Origin: an uncultured Flavobacteriaceae bacterium
GTDB lineage: Bacteria; Bacteroidota; Bacteroidia; Flavobacteriales; Flavobacteriaceae
Direction of reading: 5' to 3'
Assembly (NCBI GenBank): GCA_947497145.1
Contig: CANMFQ010000017.1
Span: 34,375 to 98,374 of the forward strand
Length of the DNA: 64,000 bases
Shown here: in pieces, positions 40,545-49,087 of the stretch
Numbering within the stretch: the first letter of the stretch is position 1
Layout: every line of letters starts with the position of its first letter
Notes under the pieces: generated by a model
What the model was told of the DNA's origin: nothing
Databases searched by the model: none
The model's input: only the letters and a program-made list of their open reading frames with translations
Program-made: the position numbers and the translations under genes

Positions 40545-41687
40545 TTAAAAACCAAAATCTGCTTTTAAGCCGTCAATTTTTTCTAAGGCCATTTCTTTGG
40601 TTAAGAAGTCTATTTCGTCCATTCCAAAAGATTTTTCAAAAGTTTTTAGTGCTTTTTTGGGTTCGCCTAATTGTTCGTAATATTCTCCTTCAAAATAAAA
40701 GCCTAACATGGTATCTGGAAATTCGCGTTTGCAAAGATCAGAAAGTGGTTTTAACGATTCAAAATCTTCTTTTTTACGAGTTGCAGCATATATTGCCATA
40801 ATGTCATTTAGGCTAACAGCTTTTGTGAAACCAAAGAGTTCTTCAATACTTGTGTATTTGTTTTCCAAGTATTGAAAAACAGGTTCTTCAGAAGTAAGAA
40901 TCTGAGTTTTGTATTCTTTAGGACTAATAGGTTTAAACATACCAAAAATATTATCAAACGCTCTGCCTATGCCGTAGGTGGCAATTGAAATGTGATCTGC
41001 ATTGTCATATTCCGTAAAACTGTAATGTAACGATTCTTTATCAATGGCTTTTATCGCTTTGTCCATGGCTAAAATTCTAGCCGTGTTTTTATTTTTTTCT
41101 TTCTCTAGTATAAGTTCATAAAATATTTGATTGTCAAAAGCTGCTAGTCGAGCTGGAACTCTAGATTCCATTTCGGGAGCTAGTTTAGGTGAAATATTGA
41201 CATAGGCATTGAAAAGAGAATTTTCTTTAAAAAGCCAATAGTTTTGAAAATTAGCGGTAATGTCATAACCTACAATCATTTTAAATGGAGCGGTATTGTA
41301 ATTTTGTTCTAAATACGGAATAAGCTCTATTCCTATAAATTCAAAAAAGCTTTTCGCTTTTTCATCGGGAAGCCCATTTTCTTCGTCCCAAGCACAATCA
41401 TCTAGTCGAATACTATCTTCATTTTGGTTTATGCCAGCAATAATCATCTGCGGCATGCCGTGAAATTGACTGTAAAATTTTGAATTTGCAACTACTTGAT
41501 CGAATAAATATTCGCCATCTAAGACCAGTATTAAAGGGTATTTTTTTTCTTCATCGTAATCTTCAGGAATATAATAGCGCACATCGCGACGTTCTTGAAG
41601 TTTAAAAGATTCAAATACTTCTTGAGTTAGTTGTGCTTTTCCTGAAAAGCAAAATAATAGGGCAAGGATGTAGAAAGTAGTTTTCAT
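40545..41687 (-). CDS. Esterase-like alpha/beta-hydrolase fold protein, nucleophile missing
   Basis: 380 aa with a signal peptide (about 1-18, ends GKAQ). Residues 25-260 match the esterase D/Fes-like fold (DVRYYIPEDYDEEKKYPLIL, LVLDGEYLF, GMPQMIIAGINQ, VNISPKLAPEM). At the nucleophile elbow, where family members have G-[HY]-S-x-G-G, this protein reads GYDITANF (140-147), so Asp142 replaces Ser and the following glycines are gone. A late DNADHIS may retain the His. A short TPR-like segment ends the protein (MLGFYFEGEYYEQLGEPKKA). It is likely catalytically inactive and may be a binding or scaffold protein. Starts 27 bases after the membrane-protein gene. Confidence 0.8.
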   Translation of the reverse strand: MKTTFYILALLFCFSGKAQLTQEVFESFKLQERRDVRYYIPEDYDEEKKYPLILVLDGEYLFDQVVANSKFYSQFHGMPQMIIAGINQNEDSIRLDDCAWDEENGLPDEKAKSFFEFIGIELIPYLEQNYNTAPFKMIVGYDITANFQNYWLFKENSLFNAYVNISPKLAPEMESRVPARLAAFDNQIFYELILEKEKNKNTARILAMDKAIKAIDKESLHYSFTEYDNADHISIATYGIGRAFDNIFGMFKPISPKEYKTQILTSEEPVFQYLENKYTSIEELFGFTKAVSLNDIMAIYAATRKKEDFESLKPLSDLCKREFPDTMLGFYFEGEYYEQLGEPKKALKTFEKSFGMDEIDFLTKEMALEKIDGLKADFGF

Positions 41688-41714
41688 TGGGTTTGTTATT
41701 GGTGGTAACGCTGT

Positions 41715-42680
41715 TTACTGGTTTCGATTCAATAACGGTAATAATAGAAAAGATATTGCCCCAAAAATAACTAATACAAAGGTTTGGGTTATCCACATAA
41801 TCCACCCAAAAGTGTCTCCTGAAACAGCACTAATGCCATATATGCCTAGGGCTTGACTTACGGCAACGGGGTAAAGGCCAATGCCACCATTGGTAAACAT
41901 CATAGCGATTGCTCCTCCTACAAAAGCAACAGTCAACTGAATGTATGAAAGGTCTGCGGTTTCTGCAACGGTATATTTAATTACCCAAAACATGCCTAAA
42001 TAGCAAAGCCAAATAATACATGTTTGAAAAACAAAACCCCATTTATTTTTCATTTTAAAAACACTCAATATGCCTGTTAACAAACCTTGTACAAAGTCTT
42101 TTATTTTTAGTGCAAGCGCGTGTTTTGATTTTTTTACAAAAAAGATAAAGAAGGCTAGCGCTATGACTCCAGCTGCAAGGAGTGCAAAAAGGCTATTTAG
42201 CGGGAGTCCTTTTCCTTCTAAAAAGGAGAAAATCTGTTCTGTTTGTAGAATTAATGTTATTGTGATAATGGCTAAAAGCATGATCACGTCTACAACACGT
42301 TCAGTCACAATAGTACCTAGCCCTTTTTCAAAAGGGACTCCTTCGTAGGTAGCCAAGGCGGTAGGTCTTAGTATTTCGCCCATTCGCGGAATGCCTAAAT
42401 TAGCCAAATAAGCCATCAAAATAATAAGTACATTATTGATTAGCCTAGGTTTGTAACCCATAGGCTGCAGCATGTAATTCCAACGAATAGCTCTTGATAC
42501 ATATGCTATAAGTCCGAATAAAACAGATATGCAGAGCCAAAACGGATCGGCTTTTTTTATGTTTAAAAGAATTAATTCTCGATCTTCAGGCGAAGTAGAG
42601 TTGTACCAATACCAAACTATAAATACACCCAAAAGCATGGGGAGTACAGTTTTTAATATTTTTTTGATCGATTGATTCAA
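41715..42680 (-). CDS. Lysylphosphatidylglycerol synthase-type membrane protein (UPF0104)
   Basis: A 321-aa inner-membrane protein with about eight hydrophobic segments, matching the flippase-like domain of MprF/AglD relatives: YVSRAIRWNYMLQPMGYKP, MAYLANLGIPRMGEILRPTA, LGTIVTERVVDVIMLL, and a C-terminal NGGIGLYPVAVSQAL. The lysyl-transferase domain of MprF is absent, so it probably moves or binds lipids rather than modifying them (inference). The start is read as TTG at 42680, one base after the panD stop, because it keeps the N-terminal segment usual for flavobacterial members; the first ATG is 14 codons inside. It belongs to the panC-panD operon. Confidence 0.85.
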   Translation of the reverse strand: MNQSIKKILKTVLPMLLGVFIVWYWYNSTSPEDRELILLNIKKADPFWLCISVLFGLIAYVSRAIRWNYMLQPMGYKPRLINNVLIILMAYLANLGIPRMGEILRPTALATYEGVPFEKGLGTIVTERVVDVIMLLAIITITLILQTEQIFSFLEGKGLPLNSLFALLAAGVIALAFFIFFVKKSKHALALKIKDFVQGLLTGILSVFKMKNKWGFVFQTCIIWLCYLGMFWVIKYTVAETADLSYIQLTVAFVGGAIAMMFTNGGIGLYPVAVSQALGIYGISAVSGDTFGWIMWITQTFVLVIFGAISFLLLPLLNRNQ

Positions 42681-42681
42681 A

Positions 42682-43032
42682 TTAATTTAGCAAATTATTT
42701 TCTTCATTAGGAAAAACCAATGACGGATTGAATGTTTTTGCTTCTTCAATATCCATTCTTGCATAGGTTATCAAGATTAAAATATCGCCTACCGCAACTC
42801 TTCTCGAGGCGGCGCCATTTAATGTGATTTCACCGCTGCCTCTAGGGCCAGGAATGGCATAAGTTTCTAATCGTTCGCCATTATTATTGTTTACAATTTG
42901 CACCTTTTCACCTTGAATAATGTTGGCGGCATCCATTAAGTCTTCATCAATGGTTATGCTTCCAATATAATTAAGGTCGGCACCTGTAACTTTTACGCGG
43001 TGTATTTTTGATTTTACTACTTCAATTTGCAT
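42682..43032 (-). CDS. panD: Aspartate 1-decarboxylase
   Basis: Makes beta-alanine from aspartate for pantothenate and coenzyme A. The 116-aa proenzyme has the self-cleavage site Gly24-Ser25 (YIGSIT), whose Ser becomes the pyruvoyl cofactor. Lys9 (VKSKIHR) and the [12 protein letters not shown] segment are conserved. It lies 13 bases downstream of panC, which makes the operon logic clear. Cytosolic. Confidence 0.97.
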   Translation of the reverse strand: MQIEVVKSKIHRVKVTGADLNYIGSITIDEDLMDAANIIQGEKVQIVNNNNGERLETYAIPGPRGSGEITLNGAASRRVAVGDILILITYARMDIEEAKTFNPSLVFPNEENNLLN

Positions 43033-43045
43033 AGGGCAAAGTTAA

Positions 43046-43891
43046 TTAATTCAAGGCAATATTGTCTATTAGTCTTACGTCATCTGCGTAAACGGCAATA
43101 AATGCTCTATATTTTATATTTTTTTGTTTTCTCAGAATTGGCTTTAGTGTATTTGCATTGGTGATGGTAAAATACTCCAGTTCTAAATTTGGATGTTTTT
43201 GAAATTCATTGACAACCCATTTTTGCACTACATTAGCACTTTTTGTGCCAAATTTTCTTTTAGCCACGTTTAGGGTTTCAAATATAAAAGCGGCTTCTTT
43301 TCGTAAACTTGCAGAAAGGCGTTCATTTCTTGAGCTCATTGCAAGTCCACTAGGCTCTCTTACTATGGGGCAACCAACTATTTCTACTGCTATTTGCTGC
43401 GTTTGAACCATTTTTTTGATAATCTGTAACTGTTGAAAATCTTTTTCTCCAAAATAGGCTCTATGAGGTTTTGTCAGTAGCAACAAGGCTTCAACGATAG
43501 TGCCAACACCATTGAAATGATTGTCTCTAAATTCGCCTTCCATAACCTTGTCGAGACCATCAAATTCATATGATTTAGTAACGAGGGCATCAGCGTATAT
43601 TTCTTCAACAGTAGGTGCAAAGACGATAATTGCTGAAGAGAGTTTTTGTAATAGATTTATATCAGTCTCAAGCGTTTTTGGGTATTTTTGCAAGTCTTCT
43701 TTATTGTTAAATTGGGTGGGGTTTACAAAAATACTAACAATAACGTTTTCATTTTCGCTAAGTGCCTTGGTTACTAAGGACGCATGCCCCATGTGTAGGG
43801 CGCCCATGGTAGGAACAAGGCCTACTGTTTCTTTCTTGTCAAATGAAGAAATTACCGATTCTAATTCTTTTTTTGTAGTTATAAGTGTCAT
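43046..43891 (-). CDS. panC: Pantothenate synthetase
   Basis: Joins pantoate and beta-alanine using ATP. 281 aa with the nucleotidyltransferase signatures PTMGALHMGHASLV (HIGH-like HMGH), FVNPTQF, HFNGVGTIVEALL, YFGEKDFQQL and the SSRN loop (AMSSRNERLS, corresponding to KMSKS). First gene of a minus-strand operon panC-panD-flippase-like-esterase-like. It diverges from a starch-synthase-like gene 105 bases away. panB is not in the window. Cytosolic; identification is secure. Confidence 0.97.
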   Translation of the reverse strand: MTLITTKKELESVISSFDKKETVGLVPTMGALHMGHASLVTKALSENENVIVSIFVNPTQFNNKEDLQKYPKTLETDINLLQKLSSAIIVFAPTVEEIYADALVTKSYEFDGLDKVMEGEFRDNHFNGVGTIVEALLLLTKPHRAYFGEKDFQQLQIIKKMVQTQQIAVEIVGCPIVREPSGLAMSSRNERLSASLRKEAAFIFETLNVAKRKFGTKSANVVQKWVVNEFQKHPNLELEYFTITNANTLKPILRKQKNIKYRAFIAVYADDVRLIDNIALN

Positions 43892-43912
43892 AGAATATAT
43901 TTAAAACCAAAG

Positions 43913-43920
43913 CAAACTTA
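43913..43920 (-). promoter_or_regulatory. Candidate -7 box of the panC operon
   Basis: On the minus strand it reads TAAGTTTG (TAnnTTTG), about 22 bases before the panC ATG. A clear -33 TTG is not visible. Confidence 0.4.
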
Positions 43921-43951
43921 CTATAATTACGGCTATTCAGCATAATTTTTG

Positions 43952-43959
43952 TAATTTTG
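43952..43959 (+). promoter_or_regulatory. Candidate -7 box of the starch-synthase-like gene
   Basis: TAATTTTG matches TAnnTTTG, 38 bases before the ATG at 43997. A -33 TTG at proper distance is not evident. Confidence 0.4.
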
Positions 43960-43996
43960 CGGCTACGCTCAATTTTTAAAATCAAACACAGCTTTT

Positions 43997-44806
43997 ATGA
44001 ACGGGAAAAAGATATTATTCGTATCTTCAGAATTAGTGCCTTACTTACCAGAGAATGAAGTTTCGCTCATGTCGTACGAAACGCCCAGAATGGTTAACAG
44101 CAAAGGAGGTCAAATACGAATTTTTATGCCGCGATACGGCAATATAAATGAGCGTCGGCATCAACTCCACGAAGTTATTCGCCTTTCAGGTATGAATTTG
44201 ATAATTAATGACATGGATATGCCATTGATTATCAAGGTTGCTTCAATACCGCGTGAGCGTATTCAGGTGTATTTTATTGATAATGATGAATACTTTAAAA
44301 GAAAAGCGACTTTTTTAGATGAAAATGGAAATTTATTTCCTGACAATGATCAGCGTGCTATATTTTTTGCAAAAGGAGTTGTTGAAACCGTTAAGAAATT
44401 AAATTGGTCACCAGATATTATTCATGTACATGGTTGGATGGCTTCCCTCCTTCCTTTGTATTTGAAGAAATTTTACGCAGACGAGCCTTTGTTTGTTGAA
44501 AGTAAAATTGTTACTTCTGTTTATCGTAAAACTTTTGATGGAGAGCTTGATAAAGAGATGGTTAAGAAGATTGCTTTTGATGGTGTTCCAGAGAACAGTA
44601 TTGAGCACCTTAAGACTCCTAACTATAATAATTTGTTAAAAGTAGCTGTAGATTTTTCAGATGCTATTATTTTAGCCTCGGAAGAAATTCCAGAAGATTT
44701 AGAAAACCATATTTCCAACTTAGAAAAACCAGTGTTGCCGTATGTCTCTTTGCAAGAATTTGAAGAGGCGTATTCAAATTTTTATAACACCGAAGTTTTA
44801 AAATAA
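43997..44806 (+). CDS. Glycogen/starch synthase-like N-terminal domain protein
   Basis: A 269-aa protein matching only the N-terminal Rossmann half of GT5 glycogen synthases: KKILFVSSELVPYLPENEVS, the MPRYGNINERRHQLHEVIR region, NDQRAIFFAKGVVETV and PDIIHVHGWMASLLPLYL. The C-terminal half that binds ADP-glucose phosphates is absent, and full-length GlgA is about 470 aa or longer. Such half-length proteins next to panC recur in flavobacteria, so it is probably a stable family rather than a recent truncation. Whether it transfers glucose is doubtful. A DUF4270 gene begins five bases after the stop, implying one transcript. Confidence 0.82.
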   Translation: MNGKKILFVSSELVPYLPENEVSLMSYETPRMVNSKGGQIRIFMPRYGNINERRHQLHEVIRLSGMNLIINDMDMPLIIKVASIPRERIQVYFIDNDEYFKRKATFLDENGNLFPDNDQRAIFFAKGVVETVKKLNWSPDIIHVHGWMASLLPLYLKKFYADEPLFVESKIVTSVYRKTFDGELDKEMVKKIAFDGVPENSIEHLKTPNYNNLLKVAVDFSDAIILASEEIPEDLENHISNLEKPVLPYVSLQEFEEAYSNFYNTEVLK

Positions 44807-44811
44807 TCTGA

Positions 44812-46659
44812 ATGAACTTTTTTAATAGATTTAAATTTTCTGCGATAGCGGGAATTTTAGTTGTTGTGACTGTAGTGTCTTGTGAACAAGAAATTAACAC
44901 TATAGGCGCAGGGGTAATTGGAGGATCTCCTTTCAATACAAATAAGGTTTCGTATGATGTCGCTGCTTACAATAGGAAAATAGAAGCTGTTCAAACCAAT
45001 AAATTATCTGTATATCAATTAGGTAGGTTTGATGATCCTATTTATGGGGCAACCGATGCCAGCATAACAACGCAATTGCTTTTGCCTTCTGCCAACCCAA
45101 CTTTTGGAGTTTATTCGCAATCTATTGAAGATGGTGCAGAAAATGATACCCTTGTCAGAACAATTGAGGAAGATGAAAAAGTTAAAGAGATATACCTTTA
45201 TTTGCCGTATATCATTAAATCTGAGGTAGAACGTGATGCTGATTTAGACGGTGTTGATGACGTTTTAGAACCAGGTTTTGAAAATGACCCAACCAATGAT
45301 AGTGATGGTGATGGGTTGACAAACCAAGAAGAAAAAGCGCGTGGTACAGACCCTTTAAATGTTGATACTGATGGTGATGGTGATAATGATGATGTAGATA
45401 CTGAGACATTGGGTAGTCAGTTTGCAAGGCGCTTTCAATTAGATAGTATATATGGAGACGTTACCAAGCCTTTCACTTTAAAGATAGAGCGTTCAACGTA
45501 TTTTTTACGTGATTTAGATCCAAATTCTAATTTTCAAGATGCACAAGAATATTTTTCAAATCGACAATTTTCACCTGATTTTGTTGAAGATGTATTTTTT
45601 GAAGGAGCAGTCGATATAGATGATAAGGAAATCTTGTTTTTGGCTACCGAAGATGACCCAGAAACTACCGATATGGATGAAACGGGAACTGTATCGAGTA
45701 GATTAAATCCTGGTATACACGTGAAATTGAATCAGGCGGCTGTTGATTTTTTTCAAGAGAATATTTTAGATAAAGAAGGGAGTTCTGACCTTATTAGCCA
45801 ATCGAATTTTAATTATTTTATGAGAGGGCTTCATTTGTCAATTATGCCAGCAGTAGATAACCATTATTTTTTGTTGAATATAGGGGGCGCTAAGCTTACG
45901 GTGACATATGATTATGACAAGGTAAATACAGCTGATAATAACAACATTGAACGGGTAGAGAAAGATTTTGAATTTTCATTTCCAAGAATACCTACAAATG
46001 GTTCAGCCGTCATTGGTAATGCTATAAATTCATTTGCTAATGAGCCGCTGCCAACCGCTATTCAAGAATCGCTTGATACCGATGAGAGTGCAGCTAGAAT
46101 ATACTTAAAAGGTGGGGCTGGCGTATATGCTGAGATAGATTTGTTTGCAAATGATAGTGATGCAATTGAGCAAATTAAAGCCAATAACTGGATTATAAAT
46201 GAGGCTAATTTGGTCTTTTATGTTGATAGGCAAACTTTAGATAATGCTGGTGGTATTATTGAACCTCCAAGATTGTATTTGTTTAATGCAGAAACGAATG
46301 AGCCGCTCTTTAGTAGTGAAGATTCGTTTAGTAATACCAGTTCGCTTCAGAGTTATCCTCTTTATGATGGTATTTTACAAGAATCTAGCGATAAAGGTGT
46401 CAAGTATTCAGTGAAAATTACGAGCTATCTCAATGAAATAATTTTACGTGATGCTGAAAATGTTACCTTAGGTTTGATGGTTACCCCTGATATTCGATTA
46501 AATGGTGCTTTAAATACGTTGCTCACTAACGAAGAGAAGGAATTGCCTGTTGCTCCAACGCTTACGCCATTAGGTACCGTGCTTTATGGAGGTAATGTTT
46601 CAGGAGCAGATGAGGATAAAAAGCTACAGCTACAAATCTATTATACAGAAGCAAACTAG
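44812..46659 (+). CDS. DUF4270 lipoprotein with calcium-binding-type repeats
   Basis: A 615-aa lipoprotein with lipidation Cys after VVS ([11 protein letters not shown]). The body matches DUF4270: [30 protein letters not shown], a barrel-like beta-rich core and the late [27 protein letters not shown]. Inserted at about 143-200 is an Asp-rich stretch of thrombospondin type 3-like repeats ([31 protein letters not shown]), expected to bind Ca2+. DUF4270 proteins are exported and of unknown function. It follows the starch-synthase-like gene by five bases. Operon partnership is clear; functional link is not. Confidence 0.88.
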   Translation: MNFFNRFKFSAIAGILVVVTVVSCEQEINTIGAGVIGGSPFNTNKVSYDVAAYNRKIEAVQTNKLSVYQLGRFDDPIYGATDASITTQLLLPSANPTFGVYSQSIEDGAENDTLVRTIEEDEKVKEIYLYLPYIIKSEVERDADLDGVDDVLEPGFENDPTNDSDGDGLTNQEEKARGTDPLNVDTDGDGDNDDVDTETLGSQFARRFQLDSIYGDVTKPFTLKIERSTYFLRDLDPNSNFQDAQEYFSNRQFSPDFVEDVFFEGAVDIDDKEILFLATEDDPETTDMDETGTVSSRLNPGIHVKLNQAAVDFFQENILDKEGSSDLISQSNFNYFMRGLHLSIMPAVDNHYFLLNIGGAKLTVTYDYDKVNTADNNNIERVEKDFEFSFPRIPTNGSAVIGNAINSFANEPLPTAIQESLDTDESAARIYLKGGAGVYAEIDLFANDSDAIEQIKANNWIINEANLVFYVDRQTLDNAGGIIEPPRLYLFNAETNEPLFSSEDSFSNTSSLQSYPLYDGILQESSDKGVKYSVKITSYLNEIILRDAENVTLGLMVTPDIRLNGALNTLLTNEEKELPVAPTLTPLGTVLYGGNVSGADEDKKLQLQIYYTEAN

Positions 46660-46982
46660 TTGCATGACAAGGCTATTAGGTTAGATTGTAATTTGATGAG
46701 TTTTGTATCGAAATCAAAATTATTTTTCTGGACTCTTGCTCTGATTGTGAAAGTATAGTGATTGTTGTTTGTAGTGTTTCTTTGAATTATATAGCAGAGT
46801 TGTGTTGTAAGATGAGTTGATTAACTTTATTTAAAGACGAATTTTACTACCTTTTATTTTCTCTTACTTATACCACTTGTAGTTTTTTTTCGTTCTACGT
46901 CTATAACCAGTGTTGTGTTAAGGATGCTTGTGGTAACTTTGATAAAAAAATAAACGTCCCCTTCAACTAAAATTTAAAATTC
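46660..46982. other. Intergenic region before glmS
   Basis: About 320 bases. Apart from the promoter at 46913-46941 I see no gene. It shows no glmS ribozyme-like fold that I can recognise. Confidence 0.5.
46913..46941 (+). promoter_or_regulatory. Candidate promoter for glmS
   Basis: TTG at 46913-46915 and TAACTTTG at 46934-46941 with an 18-base spacer match the Bacteroidota consensus well. The leader would be about 35 nt. Confidence 0.6.
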
Positions 46983-48830
46983 ATGTGTGGAATTGTAGGA
47001 TATATTGGCCATAGAGAGGCCTACCCAGTTATTGTAAAAGGTTTGCAACGTCTTGAGTATAGAGGCTATGATAGTGCCGGTGTTGCGATATATGACGGTA
47101 AAGAAATTAATCTTGTCAAAACTAAGGGAAAAGTAGAGGATCTCAAGAAAAAGGCAAAAGAGACTATTTCAACAGAAGGAAATATTGGTATAGGGCATAC
47201 GCGATGGGCAACCCATGGTATTCCTAATGATGTGAATTCGCATCCCCATTACTCCAATTCTGGAGAATTGGTGATTATTCATAATGGAATCATAGAAAAT
47301 TATGAAGCCATAAAAACAGAATTGGCTAAAAGAGGTTATGTATTTCATTCTGATACAGATACAGAGGTTTTGGTAAACCTTATTGAAGAAGTTCAGAAAA
47401 CGGAAGATGTAATGTTAGGTCAAGCAGTTCAAATAGCATTAAATCAGGTTGTTGGTGCTTATGCTATTGCGGTTTTTGATAAAAGAAAGCCTGACGAGAT
47501 TGTTGTGGCAAAACTAGGTAGCCCTTTGGCTATTGGTGTAGGAGAGAATGAATTTTTTATTGCATCTGATGCTTCTCCGTTTATTGAATTTACCAATAAT
47601 GCTGTTTATTTAGAAGATGAACAAATGGCTATTATTCGATTAGGAAAGGAAATTAAACTTAGAAAAATAAAAGATGATTCTGTAGCGTATCCAAAAATTT
47701 TGCAACTTCAAATGAATTTGGAAGAAATTGAAAAGGGTGGCTATGATCACTTTATGCTAAAGGAGATTTATGAGCAACCACGAGCAATTTTAGATACTTA
47801 CAGAGGGCGCCTGAGAGCAGATCAAGGGATTGTAAAAATGTCTGGTTTTGATGATCACATTGAAAAGTTTATCAATGCAAATAGAATTATTATAGTAGCA
47901 TGTGGTACCTCATGGCATGCTGGTTTGGTGGCAGAGTATATTTTTGAAGATTTAGCACGTATACCTGTTGAGGTAGAATATGCTTCAGAGTTTAGGTATA
48001 GAAACCCTGTAATAACAGACAAAGATGTGCTTATTGCAATTTCACAATCTGGTGAAACGGCAGATACCTTGGCTGCGATTAAATTAGCTAAAGAAAATGG
48101 AGCATTTGTTTTTGGTGTATGTAATGTTGTTGGTTCTTCTATAGCACGTGAGACCCATGCAGGGGCATATACGCACGCAGGCCCTGAGATCGGAGTAGCT
48201 TCTACTAAAGCTTTTACAACGCAAATTACTGTATTGACTTTGATTGCCTTAAAATTGGCAAAAGAAAAAGGTGTTTTTTCAGAATCAATATTTCATCAGC
48301 ATTTAACTGAATTAGAGACTATTCCGGCCAAAGTAGAAAAGGCGTTGGAGTCTAATGCTTTAATTGAAGTTGTATCAGAAGTTTATAAAGACGCTACCAA
48401 CTGCCTATACTTGGGTAGAGGGTATAATTTTCCTGTTGCCTTAGAAGGAGCATTAAAATTAAAAGAGATTAGTTATATACATGCGGAGGGGTATCCTGCC
48501 GCAGAAATGAAACATGGTCCTATTGCTTTAATTGATGAGCATATGCCGGTTTTTGTTATTGCCACCAAAAAAGGACATTATGAAAAGGTAGTGAGTAATA
48601 TTCAAGAGATAAAATCGCGTAAAGGAAAAATTATTGCTATCGTTACCGAGGGCGATGTTCAGGTGACTGAATTGGCAGATCATGTTATTGAGGTTCCAGA
48701 GACAATTGAGAGTTTAACACCTTTGTTGACCACTATTCCTTTGCAATTACTCTCATATCATATTGCCGTAATGCGGGGTTGTAATGTAGATCAGCCTCGA
48801 AATTTAGCAAAATCGGTTACTGTGGAGTAG
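46983..48830 (+). CDS. glmS: Glutamine--fructose-6-phosphate aminotransferase
   Basis: The first step of hexosamine and peptidoglycan precursor synthesis. 615 aa: an N-terminal class II glutaminase domain with catalytic Cys2 (MCGIVGYIG), RLEYRGYDSAG and GIGHTRWATHG, then two SIS sugar-isomerase domains (VACGTSWHAGLVAEY, ISQSGETADTLAAI; LGRGYNFPVALEGALKLKE, EGYPAAEMKHGPIALI) and the C-terminal LAKSVTVE that closes the active site. Length and motifs are entirely usual. A terminator follows at 48854-48886. Cytosolic. Confidence 0.98.
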   Translation: MCGIVGYIGHREAYPVIVKGLQRLEYRGYDSAGVAIYDGKEINLVKTKGKVEDLKKKAKETISTEGNIGIGHTRWATHGIPNDVNSHPHYSNSGELVIIHNGIIENYEAIKTELAKRGYVFHSDTDTEVLVNLIEEVQKTEDVMLGQAVQIALNQVVGAYAIAVFDKRKPDEIVVAKLGSPLAIGVGENEFFIASDASPFIEFTNNAVYLEDEQMAIIRLGKEIKLRKIKDDSVAYPKILQLQMNLEEIEKGGYDHFMLKEIYEQPRAILDTYRGRLRADQGIVKMSGFDDHIEKFINANRIIIVACGTSWHAGLVAEYIFEDLARIPVEVEYASEFRYRNPVITDKDVLIAISQSGETADTLAAIKLAKENGAFVFGVCNVVGSSIARETHAGAYTHAGPEIGVASTKAFTTQITVLTLIALKLAKEKGVFSESIFHQHLTELETIPAKVEKALESNALIEVVSEVYKDATNCLYLGRGYNFPVALEGALKLKEISYIHAEGYPAAEMKHGPIALIDEHMPVFVIATKKGHYEKVVSNIQEIKSRKGKIIAIVTEGDVQVTELADHVIEVPETIESLTPLLTTIPLQLLSYHIAVMRGCNVDQPRNLAKSVTVE

Positions 48831-48853
48831 AAATTTAGTTAAAAAATAGCAGT

Positions 48854-48886
48854 AAAAACCTCAATAAAAAAATTGAGGTTTTTTTG
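48854..48886 (+). terminator. Intrinsic terminator of glmS
   Basis: AAAAACCTCAAT (48854-48865) pairs with ATTGAGGTTTTT (48872-48883) with a six-A loop, ending in a T run. Confidence 0.9.
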
Positions 48887-49087
48887 TGCCCTTTTGTCAA
48901 TAGTTGCATCTGGTAGTGTATACGCATTTTAATAAAAAAAGCAATTAGCCTTATGAATTGTATGTAAAATGAAGGTTATTTTTGTGAAAAAAATACTATG
49001 CGTGCATAATTTTTTTCATTTTATGATTTTGCGTTTGAAAAAATCTGTATATTGGGCTACGAATTAATTTTTAATCCTCAGTTAAGT

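Noticed and set aside
43997..44806. Frameshifted remnant of full-length glycogen synthase
   Set aside because: No C-terminal GT5 sequence occurs downstream in any frame; the next gene starts five bases later, so the half-length form appears to be intentional.
45215..45427. His-rich minus-strand frame
   Set aside because: It is the antisense reading of the Asp-rich calcium-binding repeats (GAT codons read as ATC/CAT-rich), not a metal-binding protein.
46660..46982. glmS ribozyme upstream of glmS
   Set aside because: No recognisable conserved core or pseudoknot, and this ribozyme is known mainly from Firmicutes and relatives; a normal promoter explains the region.
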